A stretch of 64,000 nucleotides of DNA from Streptomyces antimycoticus. GTDB lineage: Bacteria > Actinomycetota > Actinomycetes > Streptomycetales > Streptomycetaceae. The stretch covers positions 1,984,001 through 2,048,000 of the forward strand of contig NZ_BJHV01000001.1 in the NCBI RefSeq assembly GCF_005405925.1, written 5' to 3'. This document shows positions 18,147 through 26,758 of this stretch, in pieces. Both the position numbers and the translations under genes were made by a program. The notes under the pieces are model-generated. The model searched no databases and was not told where the DNA came from. It worked only from the letters and a program-made list of their open reading frames with translations. Position 1 is the first letter of the stretch, and every line of letters starts with the position of its first letter.

Positions 18147-18158
18147 CTGATATATCAG
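18147..18158. promoter_or_regulatory. GntR operator between glyA-sox and gntR
   Basis: CTGATATATCAG is a perfect 12-bp palindrome in the divergent region, 48 bases before the GntR start. Short AT-rich palindromes with a TGAT...ATCA form are typical of FadR/VanR-type GntR sites. Confidence 0.65.
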
Positions 18159-18206
18159 CCTCTGCGGTAAGGTATGGGAGCTCACCGGACAGGTCAAGGG
18201 GGCCTC

Positions 18207-18875
18207 ATGCGGAACGTGGCGACCGAGCCCGGGGACGGCGGGGAGCTGTCCCTCGCCGAGCGCGCCTACCGCGCCATCCGGGACCGTCTGGTCATGCTCG
18301 AGATCCGCCCGGGCGCGCCGATCAACGAGGACCAGCTGGCACAGTCCCTCGGTGTCGGGCGGACGCCGGTGCGCGAGGCGCTCAAGCGGCTCCAGTACGA
18401 GCGCCTCATCACCACCTACCCCCGGCGCGGCACCTTCGCCACCGAGGTCAACATCACCGACCTGGCCTATATCTCGGAGGTGCGCCAGGAGCTGGAGCCC
18501 TTGGCCGCCGCCCGGGCCGCGCGGCGCGCCACCGCCACCGACCGTGCGACGCTGACAGCTCTACGGCGGGATCTGGAGAGCGTGGATCCGCGCGGACACG
18601 CCGCCGCCGACCTCATGCATCTGGATCTGCAGGTCCACCGCGCCATCTACGCCGCCACGCACAACCCGTACTTGGAGGACACCCTCGTCCGCCACGACAA
18701 TCTGGCCACGCGCATCTGGTGCCTGTTCATCGACCGCCTGTCCGACGTGGCCGGCCACGTCGAAGAGCACGGACCGCTGATCGACGCGATCGTCGCCGGC
18801 GACCACGACAAGGCGGCACAGCTCGCCGGCAGCCATGTCGAGGGCTTCGAACGGGCCATTCGCGCCGCCATCTGA
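18207..18875 (+). CDS. GntR-family regulator (FCD type) of the sox operon
   Basis: A 222-aa protein from the ATG at 18207, which follows CAAGGGGG; an in-frame ATG at 18174 lacks a good site. The winged helix-turn-helix is at about residues 15-75 (AYRAIRDRLVMLEIRPGAPI, then LGVGRTPVREALKRLQ). The C-terminal FCD domain shows metal-type residues in LMHLDLQVHRAIY and in GDHDKAAQLAGSHVE. Divergence from glyA-soxBDAG points to control of sarcosine degradation; the ligand is probably a one-carbon amine intermediate, which is inference. Confidence 0.9.
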   Translation: MRNVATEPGDGGELSLAERAYRAIRDRLVMLEIRPGAPINEDQLAQSLGVGRTPVREALKRLQYERLITTYPRRGTFATEVNITDLAYISEVRQELEPLAAARAARRATATDRATLTALRRDLESVDPRGHAAADLMHLDLQVHRAIYAATHNPYLEDTLVRHDNLATRIWCLFIDRLSDVAGHVEEHGPLIDAIVAGDHDKAAQLAGSHVEGFERAIRAAI

Positions 18876-18991
18876 GACGCCGACTTCCCCATCGCGGGCG
18901 GGAGTTCTCCTTCGGTCAGTGCAGCACGCCGCGCTGATTCTCCCACCAAACACATCATGCACCACCACGAACGCTGATCCCCAACTCCCGT

Positions 18992-19025
18992 TGTGTCCGC
19001 CTCCCGTGGGGTGGAGGCGGACACA
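18992..19025. terminator. Hairpin after gntR
   Basis: TGTGTCCGCCTCC (18992-19004) and GGAGGCGGACACA (19013-19025) form a perfect 13-bp stem with an eight-base loop, between gntR and the convergent MMPL remnant. Confidence 0.8.
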
Positions 19026-19046
19026 GCGGGGCGCGGTCCGGCGGGG

Positions 19047-19690
19047 TCAGACGCGCGTCGAGTGCTCCGCGTACGGCGGCTCCGCCGTGGACCCCGGCGC
19101 GGGCGCGGGCGCGGGGCCGCCCTCGCTGGACGGGGCCTTGTTCAGCGGCTGGTCGATGACCACGTGGAGGGCCGCGTCGTCGCTGCCGTTGAAGTTCTCC
19201 CGCAGGGCCGCGGCGACCTGCCGGCTCTCGGCGCCCTCGGGCAGGACACGTTCGTCCGGTGTGCCGAAGGTGATCCCCAGCAGTGGGCTCGCCGCCAGCA
19301 GCAGGACCGCGAGCACGGGCAGCGCCGTGAGCGCGGGCCGCCGCATGACGGTGCGGGCCGGCCGTCCCCACAGGGATGCCCGGGCGCCGGTGTGTCCCGG
19401 CTTCACCCATGGCGGCCGTCCGCCGTTGACCCGGTGCCCCAGCACCTTGAGCAGGGCCGGCATCACGAACAGAGTGCCGATGGCCGCGAGGGCGACCACA
19501 CCGAACCCGCATAGCCGAACGAGCGCAGGAGTACTGCGGGAACACCAGGAGCGCCGCGAGCGCGGCGGCCACGGTCGCGGCGGAGAACGCGGCGGTGCGG
19601 CCCGCGGTGTTGACCATCTGCCGGACGGCGTCGTCCACGCCCGCCCCCGCCGCGAGCTGCTCCCGCAAGCGGCTGATCATCGCCACCGGC
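19047..19690 (-). pseudogene. MMPL/RND-type transporter remnant
   Basis: The reading starts abruptly around 19690 with MISRLREQLAAGAGVDDAV, which is the middle of an MMPL transporter just after its DYGLF motif; the first several hundred residues are absent. It continues through FSAATVAAALAALLVFPQY, then shifts frame near 19533 (one T missing from TACTTCC) and again near 19512 (one T missing from GGTTTC). It then reads as VALAAIGTLFVMPALLKVLG and the second-half periplasmic domain. It stops at 19047, well short of a full MMPL protein. It is a 5'-truncated, frameshifted remnant facing away from the TetR remnant at 19702. Confidence 0.85.
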
Positions 19691-19701
19691 GGCCGCTCTC
19701 C

Positions 19702-19876
19702 TGCTGAGCGGTGGGGACATATGCACGGCCTCGTCGTGCTGGAGGTGTTCGGGCACACCGCCTTCATCGGGGAGCATCAGGCCCAGATCTTCCGCATGGC
19801 CATGCTGAAGTTGCTCGACGACATCCACCGCCGGATCCCCGCGGCCGGGGACACGCCACGTTCGGGCGACGGCTGA
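19702..19876 (+). pseudogene. TetR-family regulator remnant (C-terminal end)
   Basis: Only the C-terminal tail of a TetR ligand domain remains: RWGHMHGLVVLEVFGHTAFIG followed by FRMAMLKLLDDIHRRIP, stopping at 19876. This tail is characteristic of WHG-type TetR regulators. The DNA-binding domain is missing. The open frame to its left belongs to shadow sequence of the MMPL remnant. TetR and MMPL genes are often divergent neighbours, so one deletion probably removed both 5' halves. Confidence 0.8.
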
Positions 19877-19933
19877 GGTGTTCGCCGGCGCAACGCGTTA
19901 CGCGAGTTCGCTCCTTGAAGGCACGTCACTTCA

Positions 19934-19953
19934 TTGGTGCGGACCTATTGACG
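19934..19953 (+). promoter_or_regulatory. dre-like element and -35 of the second chitinase
   Basis: TTGGTGCGGACCTA (19934-19947) directly abuts a -35-like TTGACG (19948-19953). The arrangement copies the 673-691 chitinase promoter, where TTGGACCGGACCA abuts TTGACA. The -10 is weak and AT-rich (around 19972-19979). Confidence 0.55.
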
Positions 19954-20101
19954 GGACGCGTTCAACTCCCGAAATATATGGGCCGAGAGTCCGGCCGTGA
20001 CCTTCCGGCCGAAAACCGCATGTCGCGGGCTGCGGCGGCGCCTGTCCGACGGACATGCCACTGCCGGGGCCCGTCCGCGTCTGAGGAAGGCATCCCCCCA
20101 C

Positions 20102-21133
20102 ATGAACCACCGCGAAGAATTCACCGCCCAGGACCGCGCACACCGCCGCCGCCGGCGGCGGACCGCCCTGGCCGTGGCCGCCGTGGCCGCCGTCGCGAGC
20201 ACAACCGCGGCCGCCTGGGCCGCGAGCCCCGGTCAAGCCCCCGACGCGGCATCCGCCGCACCCGCCGCCGTGGCCCCCTACCTGTACAACGGATGGGGCA
20301 ACCCGCCGGACCCGGGCGAGGTGATGGACGCCACCGGCGTCAGCTGGTTCACCCTCGCCTTCGTCCTCGATTCGGGCAACTGCTCCCCGCAGTGGGACGG
20401 CAGCCGCCCGCTGACCGGCGGGGCCGACGAGCAGACCGTGAAGGCCATACGGGCCAAGGGTGGCGATGTCGTGCCGTCCTTCGGCGGCGCGAGCGGCGCC
20501 AAGCTGGAGCAGTCCTGTGGCGACGCGAAGGCCCTCGCCGGGGCCTACCAGAAGGTCATCGACGCCTACGGTCTCAAGGCCATCGACATCGACATCGAAG
20601 GCGATGCCTACAACGACCCGGCCGTCCAGCAGAAGACGATCGACGCCCTGAAGCAGGTGAAGGCCGACAACCCGGGGCTGCTCACCTACGTCACCTTCCC
20701 CAGCGATCAGAACGGCCCCGACGACAGCATGATCCGCCGGGCCGCCGAATCCGACTTCGAGGCCGACAGCTGGACCATCATGCCGTTCGACTTCGGCGGC
20801 GAGGGCCAGAACATGGGCGAGCTGACCAAGCAGGCCACCGACGGTCTGAAGAACGCCGTCAAGGGTGCCTACGGCTACAGCGACGACGACGCCTACCGGC
20901 ATAGCGGCCTGTCCTCGATGAACGGCATCACCGACGTCAACGAGACGGTCTCCACCGACGACTTCGAGACGATCCTGGACTACGCCTCCCAGCACCACCT
21001 GTCGCGGCTCTCCTTCTGGTCCGTCAACCGGGACCGCCCCTGCCCCGGCGCCTACCCGAACGACGACACCTGCTCCGGAGTCACCCAGGAGCCCTGGCAG
21101 TTCACCGGAATATTCGCCCGGTACCAGGGCTGA
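20102..21133 (+). CDS. Secreted GH18 chitinase-like enzyme
   Basis: A 343-aa protein with an Arg-rich N-region and hydrophobic stretch (residues 15-40), suggesting Tat or Sec export. The GH18 barrel starts at VAPYLYNGWGNPP. The active-site strand is LKAIDIDIE, with E166 as acid/base and D162/D164; the usual first Asp of DxxDxDxE is replaced by Lys. This variant is shared with the paralogue at 41026-42414, whose catalytic domain is clearly homologous throughout. The barrel C-terminus reads FWSVNRDRPC. The GH55-like gene starts 15 bases downstream, so the two are co-transcribed. Confidence 0.9.
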   Translation: MNHREEFTAQDRAHRRRRRRTALAVAAVAAVASTTAAAWAASPGQAPDAASAAPAAVAPYLYNGWGNPPDPGEVMDATGVSWFTLAFVLDSGNCSPQWDGSRPLTGGADEQTVKAIRAKGGDVVPSFGGASGAKLEQSCGDAKALAGAYQKVIDAYGLKAIDIDIEGDAYNDPAVQQKTIDALKQVKADNPGLLTYVTFPSDQNGPDDSMIRRAAESDFEADSWTIMPFDFGGEGQNMGELTKQATDGLKNAVKGAYGYSDDDAYRHSGLSSMNGITDVNETVSTDDFETILDYASQHHLSRLSFWSVNRDRPCPGAYPNDDTCSGVTQEPWQFTGIFARYQG

Positions 21134-21148
21134 GGGAGACCCACCACC

Positions 21149-22915
21149 ATGACGAACGACACCACCAGGCGCGGGCTTCGCGGACGCCGCCGCATCGCCG
21201 GCTGGACCGCCGCGTTCGCCGCGCTGGCCGGCGCCGCCGCGGCGGCGCTGACCGTACCGGCGGCGCACGGCGCGGACGCCGAACCGGACTTCGGTCCCAA
21301 TGTGCAGGTCTTCGACCCGTCCATGTCCGCCCAGGACATCCAGGGCAAGCTCGACTCGGTCTTCGGCGAGCAGGAGAAGAACCAGTTCGGCCAGGCCCGG
21401 CACGCCCTGCTGTTCAAGCCCGGCTCCTACGATGTCAAGGCCAACGTCGGCTTCTACACCCAGGTGGCGGGCCTGGGCCTGTCGCCCGACGACACCACCA
21501 TCAACGGCCAGGTGCACGCCGAGGCCGACTGGTTCGACGGCAACGCCACGCAGAACTTCTGGCGCGACGCCGAGAACCTGGCCGTCAACCCGGATGGCGG
21601 CGCGGACCGTTGGGCCGTATCGCAGGCCGCCCCGTACCGCCGCATGCATCTGAAGGGCGATCTGCAGCTCGACGACGGCGGCTGGTCCAGCGGCGGTCTG
21701 CTGGCCGACACCAAGGTCGACGGGCAGGTGAAGTCCGGATCGCAGCAGCAGTGGCTCTCCCGCAACACCGAATGGGGCAGCTGGACCGGCTCCAACTGGA
21801 ACATGGTGTTCGTCGGCGCGCAGAACGCCCCGGCCGGGGATTTCCCCAAGCCGCCGTACACACGGGTCGACAAGACACCCGTGTCCCGTGAGAAGCCGTT
21901 CCTGTACGTCGACGACGACGGCGCCTACAAGGTGTTCGCGCCGGACGTGCGCAAGGACTCGACGGGCACGTCCTGGTCCTCCGGTGCGCCCAAGGGCACA
22001 TCGATCCCGCTGGACGACTTCTTCATCGTCAAGCCGGGAGACACGGCCGAGGAGATGAACGCGGCGCTCGACGCGGGCAAGCACCTGCTCGTCACCCCGG
22101 GTGTCTACCACCTGGACGCGCCGTTGAAGGTGACCCGGCCCGACACCGTCGTGCTGGGCCTGGGGCTGGCCACGCTGATTCCCGACAACGGGGTCTCGGC
22201 GATGACGGTGGCCGACGTCGACGGCGTCAAGCTCGCCGGCCTGCTCATCGACGCGGGCACCGAGAACTCCGAGACGCTGATGGAGGTCGGCCCCGAGGAC
22301 TCGTCGGCGAGCCACGCCGACAACCCCACCTCGCTGCACGATGTGTTCTTCCGGGTCGGCGGCGCCGGCGTGGGCAAGGCGTCCACCAGCCTGGTGGTCA
22401 ACAGCTCGAACGTGATCGGCGACCACACCTGGATCTGGCGCGCCGACCACGGTGACGGCGTCGGCTGGGACTCCAACACGGCCGACCAGGGGCTCGTCGT
22501 CAACGGCGACGACGTGACCATGTACGGCCTGTTCGTGGAGCACTACCAGAAGCACCAGACCACCTGGAACGGCGAGGGCGGCCGTACGTACTTCTACCAG
22601 AACGAGATGCCCTACGACCCGCCGGACCAGGACGCCTGGATGAACGGCTCCACCAAGGGATACGCCGCCTACAAGGTGGCCGACTCGGTCAAGCGCCATG
22701 AGGCATGGGGTCTGGGCAGCTACTGCTTCTTCAACACCAACAAGTCCGTCACCGCCGAGCACGCCTTCGAGGTTCCCCAGACCCCGGATGTGAAGTTCCA
22801 TGACATGGTCACCGTCTCGCTCGGCGGCACCGGCACGATCAACCACGTCATCAATGGCACGGGAGGCCCCTCGGACGCGGGCAGCAACGTCGCGAACGTG
22901 ATCGACTACCCCTGA
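21149..22915 (+). CDS. Secreted parallel beta-helix protein, GH55-like exo-beta-1,3-glucanase candidate
   Basis: A 588-aa exported protein: twin-Arg-like start (TTRRGLRGRRRIAGW), hydrophobic segment and AHGADA cleavage region. The body has two right-handed beta-helix halves. The first begins at FGPNVQVFDPSMSAQDIQ and the second at TPGVYHLDAPLKVTRPDT. Repeated short strands such as MTVADVDGVKLAGLLIDAG and LVVNGDDVTMYGLFVEHY fit pectate-lyase-like coils. The length and two-helix layout match Streptomyces GH55 laminarinases. Very similar proteins are often labelled 'adenylyl cyclase' by automatic pipelines, which I consider wrong. A terminator follows. Confidence 0.65.
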   Translation: MTNDTTRRGLRGRRRIAGWTAAFAALAGAAAAALTVPAAHGADAEPDFGPNVQVFDPSMSAQDIQGKLDSVFGEQEKNQFGQARHALLFKPGSYDVKANVGFYTQVAGLGLSPDDTTINGQVHAEADWFDGNATQNFWRDAENLAVNPDGGADRWAVSQAAPYRRMHLKGDLQLDDGGWSSGGLLADTKVDGQVKSGSQQQWLSRNTEWGSWTGSNWNMVFVGAQNAPAGDFPKPPYTRVDKTPVSREKPFLYVDDDGAYKVFAPDVRKDSTGTSWSSGAPKGTSIPLDDFFIVKPGDTAEEMNAALDAGKHLLVTPGVYHLDAPLKVTRPDTVVLGLGLATLIPDNGVSAMTVADVDGVKLAGLLIDAGTENSETLMEVGPEDSSASHADNPTSLHDVFFRVGGAGVGKASTSLVVNSSNVIGDHTWIWRADHGDGVGWDSNTADQGLVVNGDDVTMYGLFVEHYQKHQTTWNGEGGRTYFYQNEMPYDPPDQDAWMNGSTKGYAAYKVADSVKRHEAWGLGSYCFFNTNKSVTAEHAFEVPQTPDVKFHDMVTVSLGGTGTINHVINGTGGPSDAGSNVANVIDYP

Positions 22916-22966
22916 TCCCCCGGCTTCCCCGACGCACTCCATCAGCTCCACCAGCTCCACCAGTTC

Positions 22967-23005
22967 GCCTGTGGGGCGCGGGTACCTCGCCCGCGCCCCA
23001 CAGGC
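22967..23005. terminator. Terminator after the chitinase/GH55-like operon
   Basis: GCCTGTGGGGCGCGGG (22967-22982) pairs with CCCGCGCCCCACAGGC (22990-23005), a perfect 16-bp stem with a seven-base loop. It separates the operon from the GH88 gene at 23069. Confidence 0.88.
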
Positions 23006-23068
23006 GGCTGAGCACACGTACGGACCGCATCTCGTTGTCGGATTCCCCTTCGTGAAGGACGGGCACTG

Positions 23069-24291
23069 ATGAGCGTTTCCCGGCGAGCCCTGCTGACCAC
23101 CGCGGCCGGTACGGCGGTGGCGGCCACCTCGATCGCTCCCCCGGCGCAGGCCGCGCAGAAGGTTCCCGGCCATGCCGCCGCCACGCTCGATGCGACGGCG
23201 GACTACGCGGTGGCCAAACTGCGCGCGGTGGCACCGGGGGTGAGTGGCTTTCCGGTCGGTACCAGGTTCGAGAAGTGGACGTACTCCCAAAACGGCGACT
23301 GGGTCGGCGGGTTCTGGCCCGGCACCCTGTGGATGGCCTGGCTCCACAGCGGCGAGGAGCGGTTCCGCACCCTGGCCCTCGCCTCCGCGGAAAAGCTCGC
23401 CCCGCGCCAGGATGACACCGGCACCCACGACCTCGGATTCCTCTTCTACCCCTCGTGGGTCACCGCATGGCGGCTCACCGGCGACGACAAGTGGCGGACG
23501 GGCGCGATCCGGGCCGCCTCCTCGCTGATCCGGCGGTACAACCCGAAGGGCCGGTTCATCCGGGCCTGGGGAGCGCTGAACGATCCGGCGAACGCGGGCC
23601 GGGTCATCATGGACACGATGATGAACCTCGATCTGCTGGCGTTCGCGAGCAGTCAGACCGGGGACGGGAAGTACCTCGACATCGCCGTGGAGCACGCGAG
23701 AACCACCCAGCGGAACTTCCTCCGCCCGGACGGCTCGACCCCGCATGTCTACGACTTCGACCCGGCCTCCGGCGCTCCCCTCGGCCCGGGCACCGTACAG
23801 GGCTACAGCCCGGCCTCCTGCTGGTCACGCGGGCAGGCATGGGGATCTACGGATTCACCACGATCTACCGCCGGACCGGCCGGCGGGAATTCCTCACCAC
23901 CGCGCGCAAGCTCGCCGACTTCGCCCTGGGCGCGCTGAGCCCGGACCATGTGCCGGTGTGGGACTACCTCGCGCCGCAAGCACCCCACGACATCAAGGAC
24001 GCCTCCGCGGGGGCGGTCATGGCCTGTGGTCTGCTCGACCTGTCGCGAGCGACCGGCGAACCGCGCTACCGCGAGGAGGCGCTGAAGCTGCTCACCGCGC
24101 TGTCGGAGACCTGTCTGACCAGGAAGTCGGCCCGCGCGGATGCGGTCGTGGCGCGCTGCACCCGCAATCGGCCGAGCGAGGACGGCGTCGAGATCTCGCT
24201 CCCGTACGCCGACTACTACCTGCTCGAAGGCATCCTGCGGGTGCTGCGGCCCGACGACATCGACCGGGCCATCGACCTGTCCACGGTCTGA
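23069..24291 (+). pseudogene. GH88-type unsaturated glucuronyl hydrolase, one frameshift
   Basis: The frame from the ATG at 23069 has a twin-Arg-like signal (VSRRALLTTAAGTAVAA). It reads as a GH88 alpha6/alpha6 barrel (NGDWVGGFWPGTLWMAWL, then DLGFLFYPSWVTAWRLTG) up to SCWSRGQAWG near 23840. There the G-run is four instead of the five needed. Adding one G continues in the other frame as IYGFTTIYRRTGRREFLTTA through LPYADYYLLEGILRVL to a TGA at 24291, giving about 407 aa, normal for the family. GH88 enzymes cleave 4,5-unsaturated uronic acids released by lyases. The shift lies in a homopolymer, so it may be an assembly error. Confidence 0.8.
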
Positions 24292-24344
24292 CCCGGCCCC
24301 GGTCGCCGAACCTGTCCACGGTCTGACCCGCCCCCGGTCGCCGA
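24275..24344. repeat. 35-bp tandem duplication spanning the GH88 stop
   Basis: ACCTGTCCACGGTCTGACCC begins both copies, 24275-24309 and 24310-24344. They differ by one base in the CCGGCCCC/CCGCCCCC tract. The first copy contains the GH88 stop codon TGA, so the duplicated copy is untranslated. Confidence 0.88.
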
Positions 24345-24392
24345 CCGCCCCATCGCTCACTCTCCAAGCCGCCGGGGCCGCGGGTGCGCCGC

Positions 24393-24959
24393 TCAGGCGC
24401 CCGCGGTCACGGCCTTGAGCTCGTCCAGCGATTCGCGCATCACCTGTGCCATCCCGCGTTCCTCGGACACCAGGACCCAGCGCTCGAAGCCGACCTTGAA
24501 GACGGCGAGCCCCGCCTCCGCGGCCAGGCTCGCGGCCGGCTCCGCGACGCCGCGCCGGCGCAGGGTGTCGGCGAGCGCGGCCGACAGCGAGGCGAGCTTG
24601 ATCAGCTCGCGCTCCAGGAGTTCCGCGTTCGCCGTGATCACGGCCTGGCGCTTGCGCGCGTACGCGCGGCGGTCTTCGAACAACTCGGAGACCGCGTCCA
24701 GGCCCACCCCCAGCGCGTCGATCGGCGCCGCGGACTCCGGGGCGTCGGCGACCGCCCGCACGAACAGTTCCTCCAGCTCACCGGAGCCGGCGAACAGCAC
24801 CTCGCGCTTGTCCGCGTAGTGCCGGAAGAAGGTCCGCTCGGTGAGCCCCGCCCGTCTGGCGATCTCCGCCACGGTGGTCTGCTCGTATCCGCGCTCGCTG
24901 TACAGCTCGAGCGCCGCTTTCGCCATGCGTCCCCGCGCGTCCGGCTGCCACCTACCCAT
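24393..24959 (-). CDS. TetR-family repressor
   Basis: A 188-aa protein starting MGRWQPDARGRMAKAA. The helix-turn-helix is at about residues 12-52 (LELYSERGYEQTTVAEIARRAGLTERTFFRHYADKRE, read here by residue range 17-53). The ERTFFRHYxxKREVLF pattern is highly characteristic of TetR. It is divergent from an NAD-epimerase-family gene with 85 bases between them, which carry two near-identical 19-bp elements. Repression of that gene and itself is the obvious inference. Confidence 0.92.
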   Translation of the reverse strand: MGRWQPDARGRMAKAALELYSERGYEQTTVAEIARRAGLTERTFFRHYADKREVLFAGSGELEELFVRAVADAPESAAPIDALGVGLDAVSELFEDRRAYARKRQAVITANAELLERELIKLASLSAALADTLRRRGVAEPAASLAAEAGLAVFKVGFERWVLVSEERGMAQVMRESLDELKAVTAGA

Positions 24960-24974
24960 ACGCGGATCTTACGC

Positions 24975-25024
24975 GATGACAGTCCATGACATCAGGTGTA
25001 GTGTCGATGACAGTAACTGACATC
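24975..25024. promoter_or_regulatory. Pair of 19-bp operators
   Basis: GATGACAGTCCATGACATC (24975-24993) and GATGACAGTAACTGACATC (25006-25024) are direct repeats 31 bases apart. Each is itself an imperfect palindrome (GATGACA...TGACATC, one mismatch). They fill the gap between the TetR start and the 25045 gene. Confidence 0.8.
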
Positions 25025-25044
25025 AACATGGTCTGAGGTTTCCC

Positions 25045-25962
25045 ATGCGCATCTTTGTGACCGGCGCGTCCGGCTGGCTCGGCTCCGCCCTCGTTCCCGA
25101 CCTCCTCGACGCGGGACACCAGGTCCTCGGCCTCGCCCGCTCCGACGCCTCCGCGGCCGCGCTCACCAGGGCCGGGGCGGAGGTCGTCCGCGGCACCGTC
25201 GACGACCTCGACGTCCTGCGGGACGCGGCCATCGCCTCGGACGGGGTGATCCACCTCGCCTTCAAGCACGACGTCGCCTTCACCGGCGACTACCAGGCCG
25301 CCGCCGAGGCCGATCGCCGCGCCGTCGACACCTTCGGCGACGCGCTGGCCGGCACCGACCGCCCCTTCGTTCTTGCCGGCGGCCTGGCGGGCCTCGCGCC
25401 CGGACGGGTGGCGACCGAGCGGACCACCCCCGCCATCGACGGTTCGCCGACCTCGATCCGATCGGCCACCGCCCAGGCGGTGCTCGCCCTCGCCGGACGC
25501 GGCGTGCGCTCCTCCGTGGTGCGGCTCGCCCCGACCTGCCACGGTGAAGGGGACCAGGGCTTCATGGCGACTCTGGTCGCCACTGCCCGGGCCAAGGGCG
25601 TCTCCGGCTACCTCGGCGACGGCGCCAACCGCTGGCCGGCGGTCCACCGGCTCGACGCCGCACGGCTGTTCCGCCTGGCGGTCGAGAAGGCCCCGGCGGG
25701 ATCGGTGCTGCACGGCACCGCGGAGGAGGGCGTCACGATCCGGGACATCGCCGAGGTGATCGGCCGCCACCTCGACGTCCCGGTCACCTCCGTGGCCCCC
25801 GAGGCCGCGGCCGAGCACTTCAGCTGGCTGGGCGCCTTCCTGGGCATGGACGCCCCGGCGACCAACACCCTGACCCGTGAACTGCTGGACTGGCAGCCGA
25901 CCCGCCCCGGCCTCCTCGAAGACCTCGACAAGGGCCACTACTTCCACACCCCCGCCGCCTGA
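25045..25962 (+). CDS. NAD-dependent epimerase/dehydratase (extended SDR)
   Basis: A 305-aa protein. The Rossmann motif is at the very N-terminus (IFVTGASGWLGSALV, TGxxGxxG). The catalytic YxxxK is not obvious; in its place is SIRSATAQAVLALAGRGVRS, so the enzyme is an atypical SDR of the kind related to NmrA-like and 3-beta-HSD-like reductases. The C-terminal substrate domain ends TNTLTRELLDWQPTRPGLLEDL, typical of these proteins. Expression is probably controlled by the divergent TetR. The substrate is unknown. Confidence 0.85.
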   Translation: MRIFVTGASGWLGSALVPDLLDAGHQVLGLARSDASAAALTRAGAEVVRGTVDDLDVLRDAAIASDGVIHLAFKHDVAFTGDYQAAAEADRRAVDTFGDALAGTDRPFVLAGGLAGLAPGRVATERTTPAIDGSPTSIRSATAQAVLALAGRGVRSSVVRLAPTCHGEGDQGFMATLVATARAKGVSGYLGDGANRWPAVHRLDAARLFRLAVEKAPAGSVLHGTAEEGVTIRDIAEVIGRHLDVPVTSVAPEAAAEHFSWLGAFLGMDAPATNTLTRELLDWQPTRPGLLEDLDKGHYFHTPAA

Positions 25963-26017
25963 CGAACGGCTCGGGGACGCACACCGATCAGGACGAGGGC
26001 GACGGCCGGACAGCGCG

Positions 26018-26545
26018 TCAGCCGGGCAGGGTCTGCGCGATTTCCAGCGCCATGTGCAGTCCCATGGGCTCCTCCCGGGTCGACCCCGGCAGCAGTTCCT
26101 CGGCCCGCACACGGTAGGTGACGGTGTTGCGGACCACGTGGAGCCCGTCGGCGGCCCTCCGCGGGCTCCGCTCGGTCGCGAGGTAGACCCGCAGGGTCTC
26201 CCGGAGTTCGCGCATGCGGGTACCGCCGGCCGCCAAGGGGCCGAGAGTCTCGCGGACGAACCACCGGGCGTGCTCCGGGTCGGCGGTCGCCGGCGCGACC
26301 AGTCTCACCTCGCCGTAGTCGGTGAGCCAGTCCTTGCCGCCCATGCGCGCCACCCGCTCGGCCTCCCGTGCACCGTGCCGGGATCGGCGCATGCCCTCGA
26401 CGCCCTGAGCACACGGGCCGAGTGCGATGTGCGGTCCGGCGGGAGGAGCGAGGGCGGCCCGGACCACGTCGGCCAGGGCACCGCTGGGCCGGTCGGGCAC
26501 AGCCATCCACGACCAGACGGCGGTCTCCTCCGCCGGAATCACCAG
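26018..26545 (-). pseudogene. PucR/CdaR-type regulator remnant (C-terminal part)
   Basis: About 175 residues remain, from SLVIPAEETAVWSWMAVPDR to the TGA at 26018. They include the family's C-terminal helix-turn-helix: MRELRETLRVYLATERSPRR followed by VVRNTVTYRVRAEELLPG. PucR-type proteins are normally 400 aa or more with an N-terminal sensory part, which is absent. No start codon with a ribosome site is evident near 26545. The neighbouring synthetase gene starts in the opposite direction 213 bases away, so the upstream half was probably deleted. Confidence 0.7.
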
Positions 26546-26758
26546 CGAACCGCTCGCGCCCCCTCCTGGGGCTGGTCGCCGGTGAACGGCCGGCACCGCC
26601 GGGGAAAGCGCGTGTGGTTCACCTGTGCACTGGCCACGCCACGCCGATGACCTGTGGTGGCCACGTGAAGGGCACCACACCGACGGGGCTGGCCGCCGCC
26701 CGGTCGATGGGCCACACTGCTCACAGTTTTCCAAGGCCGAGCGACGCAAGGGGCGCTG

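Noticed and set aside
19931..23746. A 1271-codon open frame on the minus strand
   Set aside because: It is antisense to three well-supported secreted enzyme genes and is open only because of high GC content; no motif supports it.
25045..25962. Calling the epimerase-family gene a canonical SDR with YxxxK
   Set aside because: The expected Tyr is not visible at the usual position, so only the fold-level assignment is kept.
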